A stretch of DNA of 64,000 nt from UBA3792 sp045114775 (GTDB lineage Bacteria; Bacillota; Clostridia; Christensenellales; CAG-138), in assembly GCA_045114775.1 (NCBI GenBank), contig JBGULC010000043.1, positions 83,283 to 147,282 on the forward strand, in the 5' to 3' direction. Of this stretch, positions 23,730 to 32,098 are shown in pieces (position 1 is the first letter of the stretch; every line of letters begins with the position of its first letter). Below the pieces are notes generated by a model. That model saw only the letters and a list, made by a program, of their open reading frames with translations. It ran no database searches and was not told the DNA's origin. The position numbers and the translations under genes are program-made.

Positions 23730-24086
23730 TTATTCCTCATTTAGCTTTTTGCCAAGTTCGGCGAATGCTTCCGGGTCTGAAACGCGCAAAAGCTCAATCA
23801 TGGCGACGGCGCGAACGGCCTTCTTCCCTTCGTTGTCCAGACGGTCGTAACGTTCCAGAAGCTCGCGCTTTTCGCCGTTCATAAACAGCGTCTTTTCTCC
23901 GGCAACCGGCTTGATATCCAATACATCGCATATATGCATGATGGTCTCAAATGATGTTCCGCCGATGCCCTTCTGCAGAGCGGTCACGATCGTGGACTGC
24001 GGAACGCCGATGTACATCGAGAACTGACGTACACTGCGAAATTGCTTTTTGATTTCTGTTTTGATCAGCTTTGTAAGTTCGTCCAT
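23730..24086 (-). CDS. XRE-family transcriptional regulator
   Basis: A 118-residue regulator with a Cro/CI-type helix-turn-helix in residues about 6-65 (IKKQFRSVRQFSMYIGVPQSTIVTALQKGIGG, then FETIMHICDVLDIKP). The C-terminal segment (ELLERYDRLDNEGKKAVRAVAMIELLRV) is helical and resembles the tail seen in many Clostridia XRE proteins. The start at 24086 follows GGAGGTGTG by eight bases; the in-frame start at 24134 would lie upstream of the promoter. It diverges from the ABC exporter genes and is a natural candidate regulator of them, or of itself. Its close environment is notably AT-rich. Confidence 0.85.
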   Translation of the reverse strand: MDELTKLIKTEIKKQFRSVRQFSMYIGVPQSTIVTALQKGIGGTSFETIMHICDVLDIKPVAGEKTLFMNGEKRELLERYDRLDNEGKKAVRAVAMIELLRVSDPEAFAELGKKLNEE

Positions 24087-24105
24087 TTCACACACCTCCA
24101 AAAAT

Positions 24106-24134
24106 ACTATATCATGGGAAGACAAATTCGTCAA
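24106..24134 (-). promoter_or_regulatory. Promoter of the XRE regulator
   Basis: On the minus strand TTGACG (24129-24134) and TATAGT (24106-24111) are separated by 17 bases. Confidence 0.7.
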
Positions 24135-24252
24135 TAAAAACTCCTATATTATGAATGTTAATTTTGAGAAAAGCCCTGTAATACCTTGCAATTATGAAAT
24201 AAAGCATAAATTTGTCTGAACAATTATGGATATCTTTGCGGGTATTTCACAC

Positions 24253-24281
24253 TTGACGAAAAAAGACTGTTTCGTTATAAT
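24253..24281 (+). promoter_or_regulatory. Upstream promoter of the ABC exporter operon
   Basis: TTGACG (24253-24258) and TATAAT (24276-24281) are separated by 17 bases. A transcript from here would carry a leader of about 120 bases across the palindromes near 24345-24371. The stretch 24135-24252 is AT-rich and shows no gene. Confidence 0.65.
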
Positions 24282-24370
24282 ACAAAAATCCGGGTCCGAA
24301 ATTACAAAAGAACAGGATGAGCCGAACGATACACTTCCGATCTGCGGTTGACCGGTTCAACCGACGGTTG

Positions 24371-24400
24371 TTGGATTCCAATAAAACTTAATGCTATACT
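24371..24400 (+). promoter_or_regulatory. Second, start-proximal promoter of the ABC exporter operon
   Basis: TTGGAT (24371-24376), an 18-base spacer and an extended -10 TGCTATACT (24393-24401 region) end six bases before the ATG at 24407, so its transcript would be leaderless. Two palindromes, GGTTGACCGGTTCAACC and CAACCGACGGTTG, lie directly before and into the -35 box and could be an operator. Confidence 0.6.
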
Positions 24401-24406
24401 GTGACC

Positions 24407-26137
24407 ATGAAAAAGATTTTTCCGTATTTGAAACCGTATCAAAAACCCATCATTCTGACGGCGGTCCTGTGCGTGCTGTTCACGCTCGGCGGCGCGTTTC
24501 TGCCGTATCTGATGAGCCGCATCGTCGACGACGGCATTGCGGCGGGCAACATGAAAACGATCCTGCTGCTCGGCGGGCTGATGCTTCTGCTCGCCGCCGT
24601 TTCGATGCTCTGCGCGATCTGGATGGGCGCAGTGAACGCAAGGATCTCGGCGGGCTTCTCCCATGATCTTACGCGCGGGATCTTCAATAAAGCGTCGGCG
24701 CTCGACTTTGAAAACTTCTCGAAAATCGGTACGTCGGGGCTTCTGACGCGCTCCACGCACGACGTCTCGACGATCTCCGGCGCGTCCTCCATGTTCGTCA
24801 ACGTCGTGGTGGTCGTGCCGATTCTGCTTGCCGGCGGCGTGGCGTTCGCGCTTCTATCCGATCGTGTACTGGCGCTCATTCTGCTCGTTTCCGTGCCGGT
24901 CGCGTTTCTGATCCTGTTCCCGATCGTACGGCATCTCGATAAGCTCTGGAAGCTTTCCGACGAATACATCGACGAGCAGAACCGGCTGATGCGGGAGCGG
25001 CTATCCGGCATTCGCGTCATCCGTGCGTTCGACAAGGAGGCGCATGAGCACGGACGCATCGCGCATGCGACGGAGGAGATGGCGAAGTACATCATCCGCG
25101 CAAACGTTCGCGCGGGCTATGTGAACCCGCTGTGCATGCTGGTGCTGAACCTTGCGACCGTCGTGATGCTGCTGGTCGGCGCAAACCGTCTGCAGGATCC
25201 CGAGCTGATGGCGCAGGGGCTTACGGCGGGCGGCATCATCGCCACCGTGCAGTACGTCGCGCTGATCCTGAACGGCGTGATGATGCTTTCCTGGACGTTC
25301 GTGTTCCTGCCGCACCTCAAGGTCTGCGTGAACCGCGTGACCGAGGTATTGGACCTTCCCGACGAGCCTGCGGATGCGGGCGACGGGACGGTCATCGGCG
25401 GCGATCTCGTGCTCGATCACGTCAGCTTCTCCTATCCCGACAGCGAACTCAGAACGCTTTCCGATATCAGCATGACGGTGCGCGCAGGGGAGACGGCGGC
25501 GATCATCGGCGGCACGGGCAGCGGCAAATCGACCGTACTGAAGCTGCTCCTGGATTTCTATCCGCCGACGGAGGGGAGCATCTCGCTCGGCGGCGTCCCG
25601 TACGAGACGATCGGTCGCGGCGGCGTACGCGACAACATCTCCGCCGCGCTGCAGAAGGGCATGGTGTTCGAAGGGACGCTTCTCGACAACGTGCGCATGG
25701 GCGATCCGAACGCGGATGAGGACGCGGTGAAAAACGTTCTCGACATCGCGCAGATGACGGACTTCGTGAATTCGCACGAGGAGGGGCTCCAATACCACCT
25801 TGCCCAGTCCGGCGCGAACATTTCCGGCGGACAGAAACAGCGTATCAGCATCGCGCGGACGATCCTGAAGAACGCTTCGGTCTACGTCTTCGACGACAGC
25901 TTTTCCGCGCTCGATTTTCTTACTGAGAGCAAGCTCCGCAAAGCGTTGAACCGGCATCTTGCGGGCAAAACGCAGATCATCATCACGCAGCGCGCGGCGA
26001 CCGCCATGCGGTGCGATACCATCTTTGTACTCGAGCAGGGCGCCGTTGTGGGGGCCGGAACGCATGAGGAGCTTCTGAAAACGTGCACGGTCTACCGCGA
26101 GATCGTCCGGTCGCAGCTGGGAGGTGATGCGGTATGA
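24407..26137 (+). CDS. ABC exporter half-transporter, degenerate-site subunit
   Basis: A 576-residue fused permease/ATPase of the multidrug-type exporter family. Six membrane helices occupy residues about 15-300 and the nucleotide-binding domain about 330-576. Walker A is GGTGSGKST, the signature is NISGGQKQR and Walker B reads VYVFDDSFSALD, with Asp in place of the catalytic Glu. The switch-loop His is replaced in ITQRAAT. These are the marks of the non-hydrolysing partner in heterodimeric exporters such as TM287/288 and BmrCD. The start is placed at ATG 24407; a GTG at 24401 is in frame, but no ribosome site precedes either and the -10 box ends at 24400. The partner gene overlaps by four bases. 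Confidence 0.9.
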   Translation: MKKIFPYLKPYQKPIILTAVLCVLFTLGGAFLPYLMSRIVDDGIAAGNMKTILLLGGLMLLLAAVSMLCAIWMGAVNARISAGFSHDLTRGIFNKASALDFENFSKIGTSGLLTRSTHDVSTISGASSMFVNVVVVVPILLAGGVAFALLSDRVLALILLVSVPVAFLILFPIVRHLDKLWKLSDEYIDEQNRLMRERLSGIRVIRAFDKEAHEHGRIAHATEEMAKYIIRANVRAGYVNPLCMLVLNLATVVMLLVGANRLQDPELMAQGLTAGGIIATVQYVALILNGVMMLSWTFVFLPHLKVCVNRVTEVLDLPDEPADAGDGTVIGGDLVLDHVSFSYPDSELRTLSDISMTVRAGETAAIIGGTGSGKSTVLKLLLDFYPPTEGSISLGGVPYETIGRGGVRDNISAALQKGMVFEGTLLDNVRMGDPNADEDAVKNVLDIAQMTDFVNSHEEGLQYHLAQSGANISGGQKQRISIARTILKNASVYVFDDSFSALDFLTESKLRKALNRHLAGKTQIIITQRAATAMRCDTIFVLEQGAVVGAGTHEELLKTCTVYREIVRSQLGGDAV

Positions 26138-27927
26138 AGGAGCCGAAAAAGCCGAACGCCTCCGGAAAGGTCATTCTACGTATTCTGAAGGATACGAAGC
26201 CGATCGCAGGCTGGCTCGTGCTCGGCGCTGTTGTCAGCCTTGTTTCCGTTGCGCTTTCGCTGGTCACGCCGGAGATCCTCCGCATGCTGTCCGACCGGCT
26301 CTATAATTACTGGGAGCCGATGCATCTCGGCGAGTCGGCGGTGTTCGACAACGCGGCGTTCGGGCTCGAATGCATCCTGCTTGCCGCGGCGTATGCGGGA
26401 AGCTCGCTTGCGGCGATCGGTGAAATGCTGATCATGAACAACGTGGTTTCGAAGCACTTCACCTGCGCGATTCGCATTCGCATGAGCGACAAGATCCGCC
26501 GTCTTCCGGTGCGCTATGTCGACCGGACGCCGAACGGTGAGATCATTTCGCACATGACCGACGACGTGTCCATGATGGGAACGACGATCCACAGCTTCCT
26601 CGAAACGCTGATCTCGGGCGTGCTGAAGCTGCTCGGCATCATCGTGCTGATCTTTATTCTGAACCCGATCCTGGCGGCCGCCGTCATCGTGTTCGTGCCG
26701 CTTTCGCTTGTGCTTTCGGCAAAGATTGCGGGCAAGAGCGAGAAATACTTTGCGACCGTGCGCAAAAAGAACGGCGAACTGTACGCGCTGACCGAGGAGA
26801 CCTTCACGGGCTTTGATACGGTCAAGGCGTTCCACCTTGAAAAGCGTCAGCGCGAGCGGCAGAGCGAGCTTTGCGGCGACATGCGCGAGGCGGCAAGGAA
26901 GGGCACGTTCCTTTCTTCGATCGTGCAGCCGATCGTGGCGCTCACCAACAACATCGCCTATATCGCGATCTGCATCCTCGGCGGCGTCTTTGTTGCGAAC
27001 AACCTGTTCGGCATGAGCGTCGGCACGATCGTTGCATTCGTGCTCTACGCGCGCATGTTTGCGGGACCGCTGGAGAGCATTGCGCAGGGCTTTTCGATGC
27101 TGCAGCAGACGATCGCATCCTCCGAACGCGTCTATAAGATGCTCGACGAGGAGGAGATGACCGAATCCTTCGAAGAGACCGCGCCGAAGGGCGAGGGCAA
27201 CGTCCGGTTCGAAGAGGTCGATTTCTCCTACGATCCGAAGCAGCCGCTCATCAAAGGCCTTACGATCGACGTGCACGCGGGCGAAAAGGTCGCCATCGTC
27301 GGACCGACCGGCGGCGGCAAGACCACGATCGTGAACCTTCTCATGCGCTTCTACGACGTCGACGGCGGGCGGATCCTCGTCGACGGCAAGGATATCATGC
27401 AGATGCCGCGCAACGCGCTTCGGAGCGTGTTCTCAATGGTCCTGCAGGACACCTGGCTCTTTTCCGGCACGATCTACGACAACATCGCCTACGGTCGTCC
27501 GGATGCGACCGAGGAGGAGGTGCACGAGGCCGCGCGGCGCGCGCATGTCGACTGGTTCATCCGCTCCCTTCCGAAGGGCTACGACACCGTGATCAACGAG
27601 GAGACGACAAACATCTCCGGCGGGCAGAAGCAGCTATTGACGATCGCCCGCGCGTATCTTGCGAACCGTCCGATCCTGATCCTCGACGAGGCGACTTCTA
27701 ACGTCGACACGCGCACGGAGATTTTGATCCAAAAGACGATGGACGATCTGATGCGCGACCGCACGAGCTTCGTCATTGCGCACCGGCTCTCCACCATCGT
27801 CGACGCGGACACGATCCTCGTCGTCAACAACGGCACGATCGTGGAGCAGGGCACGCACAAGGATCTGCTCGCAAAAAACGGCTTCTACGCCGAGATCTAC
27901 AACTCGCAGTACGAGCTTTTGAACTGA
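26134..27927 (+). CDS. ABC exporter half-transporter, canonical-site subunit
   Basis: A 597-residue partner of the preceding subunit. The start overlaps the upstream stop (ATGA) and follows GGGAGGTG. Six membrane helices lie in residues about 20-320. The ATPase domain has Walker A GPTGGGKTT, signature NISGGQKQLL, a complete Walker B LILDEATSNVD with the catalytic Glu, and the switch His in IAHRLSTI. The complementary intact and degenerate motifs in the pair strongly imply an asymmetric heterodimer. The substrate could be a drug, lipid or peptide and cannot be decided here. A strong terminator follows. Confidence 0.93.
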   Translation: MKEPKKPNASGKVILRILKDTKPIAGWLVLGAVVSLVSVALSLVTPEILRMLSDRLYNYWEPMHLGESAVFDNAAFGLECILLAAAYAGSSLAAIGEMLIMNNVVSKHFTCAIRIRMSDKIRRLPVRYVDRTPNGEIISHMTDDVSMMGTTIHSFLETLISGVLKLLGIIVLIFILNPILAAAVIVFVPLSLVLSAKIAGKSEKYFATVRKKNGELYALTEETFTGFDTVKAFHLEKRQRERQSELCGDMREAARKGTFLSSIVQPIVALTNNIAYIAICILGGVFVANNLFGMSVGTIVAFVLYARMFAGPLESIAQGFSMLQQTIASSERVYKMLDEEEMTESFEETAPKGEGNVRFEEVDFSYDPKQPLIKGLTIDVHAGEKVAIVGPTGGGKTTIVNLLMRFYDVDGGRILVDGKDIMQMPRNALRSVFSMVLQDTWLFSGTIYDNIAYGRPDATEEEVHEAARRAHVDWFIRSLPKGYDTVINEETTNISGGQKQLLTIARAYLANRPILILDEATSNVDTRTEILIQKTMDDLMRDRTSFVIAHRLSTIVDADTILVVNNGTIVEQGTHKDLLAKNGFYAEIYNSQYELLN

Positions 27928-27938
27928 CGGACACAAAA

Positions 27939-27966
27939 AAGGACCGCGGAACTTCCGCGGTCCTTT
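27939..27966 (+). terminator. Terminator of the ABC exporter operon
   Basis: AAGGACCGCGGAA pairs perfectly with TTCCGCGGTCCTT around a single-base centre, followed by TTTG. Confidence 0.85.
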
Positions 27967-27985
27967 GTGGTTCGCGCATCCAAAA

Positions 27986-28035
27986 GCCTTCCTCCGGAGT
28001 GGGGAAGGTGGTCCAGAAGGGACCGGATGAGGGGG
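27986..28035 (+). repeat. Two-hairpin repeat, copy 4
   Basis: GCCTTCC/GGAAGG(T) forms the first hairpin, GGTCC-agaag-GGACC the second, followed by GGATGAGGGGG. It belongs to the family at 8122-8331. The rest of the gap to 28140 holds an ATGAATTG-hairpin unit (28068-28094) and a GGGGCGTCG-type relative (28108-28132). Confidence 0.65.
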
Positions 28036-28140
28036 ACACGTAGAAAAGCAATCGGCTTTTCGCGGATTTATGAATTGCGCATACGCGCATGATTTCGGTT
28101 TGTAAGGAACGCCGACCCCGGCGTCCCGCAAACGTGCATT

Positions 28141-28953
28141 TTATCGCCTGAGCTCCCAGAACGCGACGGCGCTGGCGGCGGCGACGTTCAGGGAGTCCAC
28201 GCCGTGTGCCATCGGGATCTTCACTGCATAGTCGCAGGCGGCGATTGTCTCTTTGCTGAGCCCGTCGCCCTCCGTGCCGAGCACGACCGCAAGGCGGTCG
28301 CAGGCTTTGAGCCGCGGATCGTCCATCGAAAGCGAATCGTCGACGAGCGCCATCGCCGCGGACCGGAAGCCGTGTTCACGGAGAAGGGCAAGTCCGCCCT
28401 CGGGCAGCGCGGGCAAAAACGTCCACGGAACCTGAAAGACCGTGCCCATAGAAACACGCACTGCGCGGCGGTTCAAAGGATCGCAGCAGGTGGGGGAAAA
28501 CAGCACCGCGTCGACGTTCAGCGCGGCGGCGCTGCGCACGATCGCGCCGAGGTTTCCCGCATCCACGATGCCGTCGAGCACCGCGACGCGCCTCGCGTTT
28601 GCAAGAACGGTCTCCAAAGCGGGCAGGGGCTTTCTGCGCATGGCGGAGAGCACGCCGCGGGTCAGCTCGTAGCCGGTCAGCGCTTTTAGGAGCGCGCGTT
28701 CGCCGGTGTAGACCGGCGTGTCGGGACAGCGGGCAAGGAGCTCCTTCGCGTCGCCCTCGACGTGCTTTTGCTCCATCAGAAAGGAGACGGGTTCATACCC
28801 TGCGTCCAGCGCAAGCCGGATCACCTTCGGGCTTTCCGCAATGAACACGCCCTTTTCGGGCTCCAGACGGTTTCGGATCTGCGCTTCGGTCAGCCGCGCA
28901 TAGACGTCGAGCGCGGGATCGTCGAACGATTGCAAATAGATAACGTTTGCCAT
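28141..28953 (-). CDS. TrmH/SpoU-family RNA 2'-O-methyltransferase
   Basis: An RNA ribose methyltransferase of 270 residues with the knotted SPOUT fold. Residues about 1-105 form the substrate-binding N-domain. Motif 1 is DAGNLGAIVRSAAALNVDAV, motif 2 LAVVLGTEGDGLS and motif 3 VKIPMAHGVDSLNVAAASAV, the AdoMet-binding knot. These place it with the rRNA methylase subgroup (TrmH/RlmB/TsnR-like); the exact nucleotide is unknown. The ATG follows a terminator hairpin with only the T-run and six bases between, and no ribosome site is visible, so translation is either inefficient or read-through dependent. Confidence 0.9.
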   Translation of the reverse strand: MANVIYLQSFDDPALDVYARLTEAQIRNRLEPEKGVFIAESPKVIRLALDAGYEPVSFLMEQKHVEGDAKELLARCPDTPVYTGERALLKALTGYELTRGVLSAMRRKPLPALETVLANARRVAVLDGIVDAGNLGAIVRSAAALNVDAVLFSPTCCDPLNRRAVRVSMGTVFQVPWTFLPALPEGGLALLREHGFRSAAMALVDDSLSMDDPRLKACDRLAVVLGTEGDGLSKETIAACDYAVKIPMAHGVDSLNVAAASAVAFWELRR

Positions 28954-28958
28954 AGCGT

Positions 28959-28986
28959 AAAAATGCCCCGCCGGGATCGGCAGGGC
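28959..28986 (-). terminator. Terminator between the DUF1858 and methyltransferase genes
   Basis: On the minus strand GCCCTGCCG pairs with CGGCGGGGC and is followed by ATTTTT, ending six bases before the next start codon. Confidence 0.75.
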
Positions 28987-29000
28987 GGTGGGTCCGTTGC

Positions 29001-29201
29001 TTACTGTTTGTTTTCGAGATACGCGTTGAGCTCGTTGCAGAGCGCGTCGGCGTCAATGCCGTGGACGGCGCACGCCTCTTCGAGGTTCTCGAAGTGCGAC
29101 ATCGCGCAGCCGAGGCAATGCATGCCGGACGCGATCAGGATGCCCGCGAGGTCCTCGTCGATCTCGATGATTTTACGGATGTTCATGTCCTTCGTGATCA
29201 T
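29001..29201 (-). CDS. DUF1858-domain small protein
   Basis: A 66-residue protein that is essentially one DUF1858 domain. It begins MITKDMNIRKIIEIDEDLAG and carries CLGC at residues 29-32, followed by SHFENLEEACAVHGID. In other Clostridia such proteins accompany hydroxylamine-reductase-like and iron-sulfur enzymes or stand alone; a redox or metal-related role is suspected, not shown. The ribosome site AAAGGAG and a good promoter (29234-29262) precede it. Confidence 0.88.
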   Translation of the reverse strand: MITKDMNIRKIIEIDEDLAGILIASGMHCLGCAMSHFENLEEACAVHGIDADALCNELNAYLENKQ

Positions 29202-29233
29202 GGTTCATACTCCTTTGCTGTTTCGGTGGGATT

Positions 29234-29262
29234 AGTATAACAAGTTCCGACGCGTTTTTCAA
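29234..29262 (-). promoter_or_regulatory. Promoter of the DUF1858 gene
   Basis: On the minus strand TTGAAA (29257-29262) and TATACT (29234-29239) are separated by 17 bases. Confidence 0.7.
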
Positions 29263-29289
29263 CAGCGGATTGTGATTTTTTCGTGACGC

Positions 29290-31188
29290 TTACGCTTTTT
29301 TCAGGATCCGGAATCCGTTTGCGGGCACGGTCAGCGAAAGCGAACTGCGCGCCGTGAGCACTTCGCCGTTTTCACAGAGGTATGTTCCGGAAAGGTCGAG
29401 CGACTCCGAAGCATCTGCACCCTCGCGGAACAGACCGGGATAGAGCGCCGTGCGCACCTGCGTGTCGGCGGCGTTGGCCAACAGGATCAGCGTCTCTCTC
29501 AGGGATCTGCGGATCACGCAAAGCGTTTGCTTTCCGACCGCGGCGATGCGTGTGCCGCCGGACAGGATCGCGTCGCTCTCGTTGTGCAGACGCATAAGCT
29601 CGCGCACCTGTTCGGTCAGCGACGTCTTCTCGCGTCCCCACGGGAACGTGCCGCGGTTCAGCGGGTCGGACATGCCGGTCATGCCGGCCTCGTCGCCGTA
29701 GTAAATGCACGGTACGCCGGGCATAACCGCCATCAGCGCGTAGCCGAGGAGAAGGCGCTTTGAGGCGCGGGCGAGCGCCGCCGCGTCGGGATGATGCGCA
29801 AGCTGCTGCTTTCGCGTGAGCGTTCTCGCGTCGGGGATCCCGGTCAGCGCCGTACGGATGCGTTCGGTGTCGTGCGAGCCCAAAAGATTCAGGCATGCGT
29901 CCAGAAACGGCTTCGGATAGTCCTCAAGCACGCGGTTCTGCGTTTCGGCATACCAGTAGGCGTCCTTTCTGCCGTTCAGAAACTCGATCGTCGGTTCCCG
30001 GAACTGATAGTTCATCGGCGCGTCAAGCTCGTCGCCGTTGACGTAGCCGCGGCGGCCCTCCGGACCGAACTTGGTCGCGCAGTTGTCCCAGACCTCGCCG
30101 ATGAGAACGGCGTCCGGATCGAAGCCCTTGATCGAGCGGCGAATGCCGCGGATGAACGAATCGGGCAGTTCGTCCGCAACGTCAAGCCGCCAGCCGGACG
30201 CGCCGCGGGAGAGCCATGTGCGGAGCACGCCGTGCTCGCCCTGGATGAATTCCGTGTAGCTCGGCTCGGTCTCCTCCACGTCGGGCAGGGTCTCGAAGTT
30301 CCACCAGCATTCGTAGGTCTTCGGATACTCATAGAACCGGTACCACGGATAGTAAGGGGAATCCTTGCTCTCGCAGGCGCCGTGCGTCTGATAGCGGCCG
30401 TAGCGGTCGAAATAGATCGAGTCGTCGCCGGTGTGCGAGAACACGCCGTCGAGCACGATGCGGATGCCGTGCGCCTTCGCCGCTTCACAGAGCGCTTTGA
30501 AATCCTCGTTTGTGCCGAGCAGCGGGTCGATGCTGAGATAATCCGCCGTGTTGTAGCGGTGGTTCGAGTGCGCGGCAAAGATCGGGTTCAGATAGATACA
30601 GGTCACGCCGAGCGAGGCGATGTACGGAAGCTTTTCGCGGATGCCGTTGAGGTCTCCGCCGAAGTAATCGTCCGGGATATAGGTTTTCGCGCCGCCGTGC
30701 GCTTTATAAAACGGCGCTTCGCTCCAGCTGTCGTGAACGAAGATCGACCGGCCGGCTGCACGGTAATCCGCCGCCGCGTTCAGGAACCGTTCACGGTCGG
30801 AGCAGAAGAAGCGGTCGGGGAAGATCTGATAGACGACGGCGTGCCGGAACCATTCGGGCGTTTGAAACGCGCCGTCGTAGACGGTGAGCCCGTAGGTCGT
30901 CAGGCGGTCGGTGAAGCGCGCCTCGCCGCCGTCCGCACCGAAATACCGCCCGTCGATGCGGAAACCGTAATGCATGCGGCACGGCTTCTCGGGCGCGGTA
31001 AACGACGCGCTGTAAACCTGTCCGTCCCAGCGCATGGGAAGGGTCAATGGACCGGTCGGCAGAAAAAGAAGGAGCTCGACCATCGCGCTCGGCTCGCCGT
31101 CGATGCGGAGCGTGACGGTTTCGTTCGTCCGGACGGCGCCGAACGGCTGCTTGTATCGCGGATCGCGGGAATGATAATACCAATTCAT
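29290..31188 (-). CDS. GH13 cyclomaltodextrinase/neopullulanase-like alpha-glycosidase
   Basis: A 632-residue cytoplasmic enzyme (no signal peptide) that by family cleaves alpha-1,4 links in maltodextrins, cyclodextrins or pullulan fragments. An N-terminal CBM34-like domain occupies about 1-115. The GH13 barrel starts at HAVVYQIFPDRFFCSD. Conserved regions are RIVLDGVFSHTGDD, GWRLDVADEL (nucleophile Asp), LIGEVWDN (acid/base Glu) and LLGSHDTERI. A C-terminal beta domain follows. The ATG at 31188 is taken because a perfect promoter ends six bases upstream; the longer frame runs through that promoter. The mRNA is therefore predicted to be leaderless. It would complement the secreted pullulanase encoded at 38.4 kb. 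Confidence 0.9.
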   Translation of the reverse strand: MNWYYHSRDPRYKQPFGAVRTNETVTLRIDGEPSAMVELLLFLPTGPLTLPMRWDGQVYSASFTAPEKPCRMHYGFRIDGRYFGADGGEARFTDRLTTYGLTVYDGAFQTPEWFRHAVVYQIFPDRFFCSDRERFLNAAADYRAAGRSIFVHDSWSEAPFYKAHGGAKTYIPDDYFGGDLNGIREKLPYIASLGVTCIYLNPIFAAHSNHRYNTADYLSIDPLLGTNEDFKALCEAAKAHGIRIVLDGVFSHTGDDSIYFDRYGRYQTHGACESKDSPYYPWYRFYEYPKTYECWWNFETLPDVEETEPSYTEFIQGEHGVLRTWLSRGASGWRLDVADELPDSFIRGIRRSIKGFDPDAVLIGEVWDNCATKFGPEGRRGYVNGDELDAPMNYQFREPTIEFLNGRKDAYWYAETQNRVLEDYPKPFLDACLNLLGSHDTERIRTALTGIPDARTLTRKQQLAHHPDAAALARASKRLLLGYALMAVMPGVPCIYYGDEAGMTGMSDPLNRGTFPWGREKTSLTEQVRELMRLHNESDAILSGGTRIAAVGKQTLCVIRRSLRETLILLANAADTQVRTALYPGLFREGADASESLDLSGTYLCENGEVLTARSSLSLTVPANGFRILKKA

Positions 31189-31194
31189 ACTGTC

Positions 31195-31223
31195 ATTATA
31201 CGCGCATCCGATCTGCATTGCAA
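31195..31223 (-). promoter_or_regulatory. Start-proximal promoter of the GH13 gene
   Basis: On the minus strand TTGCAA (31218-31223), a 17-base spacer, TATAAT (31195-31200) and six bases, then ATG. Confidence 0.8.
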
Positions 31224-31432
31224 CCCGGTTTTTGTCGATAAGATTGTTTTGACGGGCGCGGCGGTTTGTGATATACTGCAAATAGCCGGTGCGGCAGAGC
31301 GTTATAAACCGAAAAAATCGGGAAATTATGTAAAATAGTTGCAAAATTCCCGCGTTTGAAACATTCGTGTTACATTTTGTCCGCATTTGTATGGTATGAT
31401 TTTTCCATGATAAGGAATCGGAGGATGAGAAA

Positions 31433-32098
31433 ATGATAAAGATCCTGATCGTGGATGACGAGGAACCGATCGCAAACCTGATCCGCATGAACCTCACGCG
31501 GCAGGGATATGTGTGTACCTGCGCCTACGACGGGCAGCAGGCGGCGGATCTTCTGGAGAAGAATCCGTTCGACCTGGTGCTTCTGGATATCATGCTGCCG
31601 AAATTCGACGGTTATGATTTATTGGCGTATATCCGTCCGATGGGGATCCCGGTGATCTTCCTGACGGCGAAGAGCGATCTCAACGACCGCGTGAAGGGAC
31701 TGAAGCTCGGCGCGGAGGATTATATCGTTAAGCCGTTCGAGATCGTGGAGCTTCTGGCCCGCATTGAGGTGGTGTTGCGCCGCTTCAACAAGAGTCAGGG
31801 CATGATCCAGTGCCTCGATCTGCTGATCGACATGGACGCACGCGACGTCTATCAGAACGGGCAGCGCGTCGACCTTACGCGAAAGGAATTCGACCTGCTC
31901 GTGCTGTTTGTGCAGAATCCCAACACCGCGCTGTTCCGCGAAACGCTGTTCGAGCGCGTTTGGGAAACGGACTACATCGGCGAGACGCGCACGCTCGACA
32001 GCCATGTGCAGCGACTGCGCCGCAAATTGGGCTGGCAGGACCGCATTAAGACGGTTCATAAGATCGGCTATCGGCTCGATATGCCGGAACAGGAATGA
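31433..32098 (+). CDS. OmpR-family response regulator
   Basis: A 221-residue DNA-binding response regulator. The receiver domain (1-118) has acidic residues in IVDDEEP, the phosphoacceptor in LVLLDIMLPKFDG, Thr/Ala in FLTAKSD and Lys in VKPFE. The winged-helix domain (about 125-218) contains TRKEFDLLVLF and TRTLDSHVQRLRRKLG. CGGAGG precedes the ATG by about nine bases. The sensor kinase gene overlaps its stop codon. The signal and target genes cannot be inferred. Confidence 0.95.
   Translation: MIKILIVDDEEPIANLIRMNLTRQGYVCTCAYDGQQAADLLEKNPFDLVLLDIMLPKFDGYDLLAYIRPMGIPVIFLTAKSDLNDRVKGLKLGAEDYIVKPFEIVELLARIEVVLRRFNKSQGMIQCLDLLIDMDARDVYQNGQRVDLTRKEFDLLVLFVQNPNTALFRETLFERVWETDYIGETRTLDSHVQRLRRKLGWQDRIKTVHKIGYRLDMPEQE

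Noticed and set aside
24317..24391. 24-codon ORF in the ABC exporter leader
   Set aside because: No spaced ribosome site, ordinary composition, and it spans the second promoter; probably chance.
27975..28131. Small minus-strand ORFs between the ABC exporter and methyltransferase genes
   Set aside because: They are made of dispersed repeat sequence with chance ATGs.
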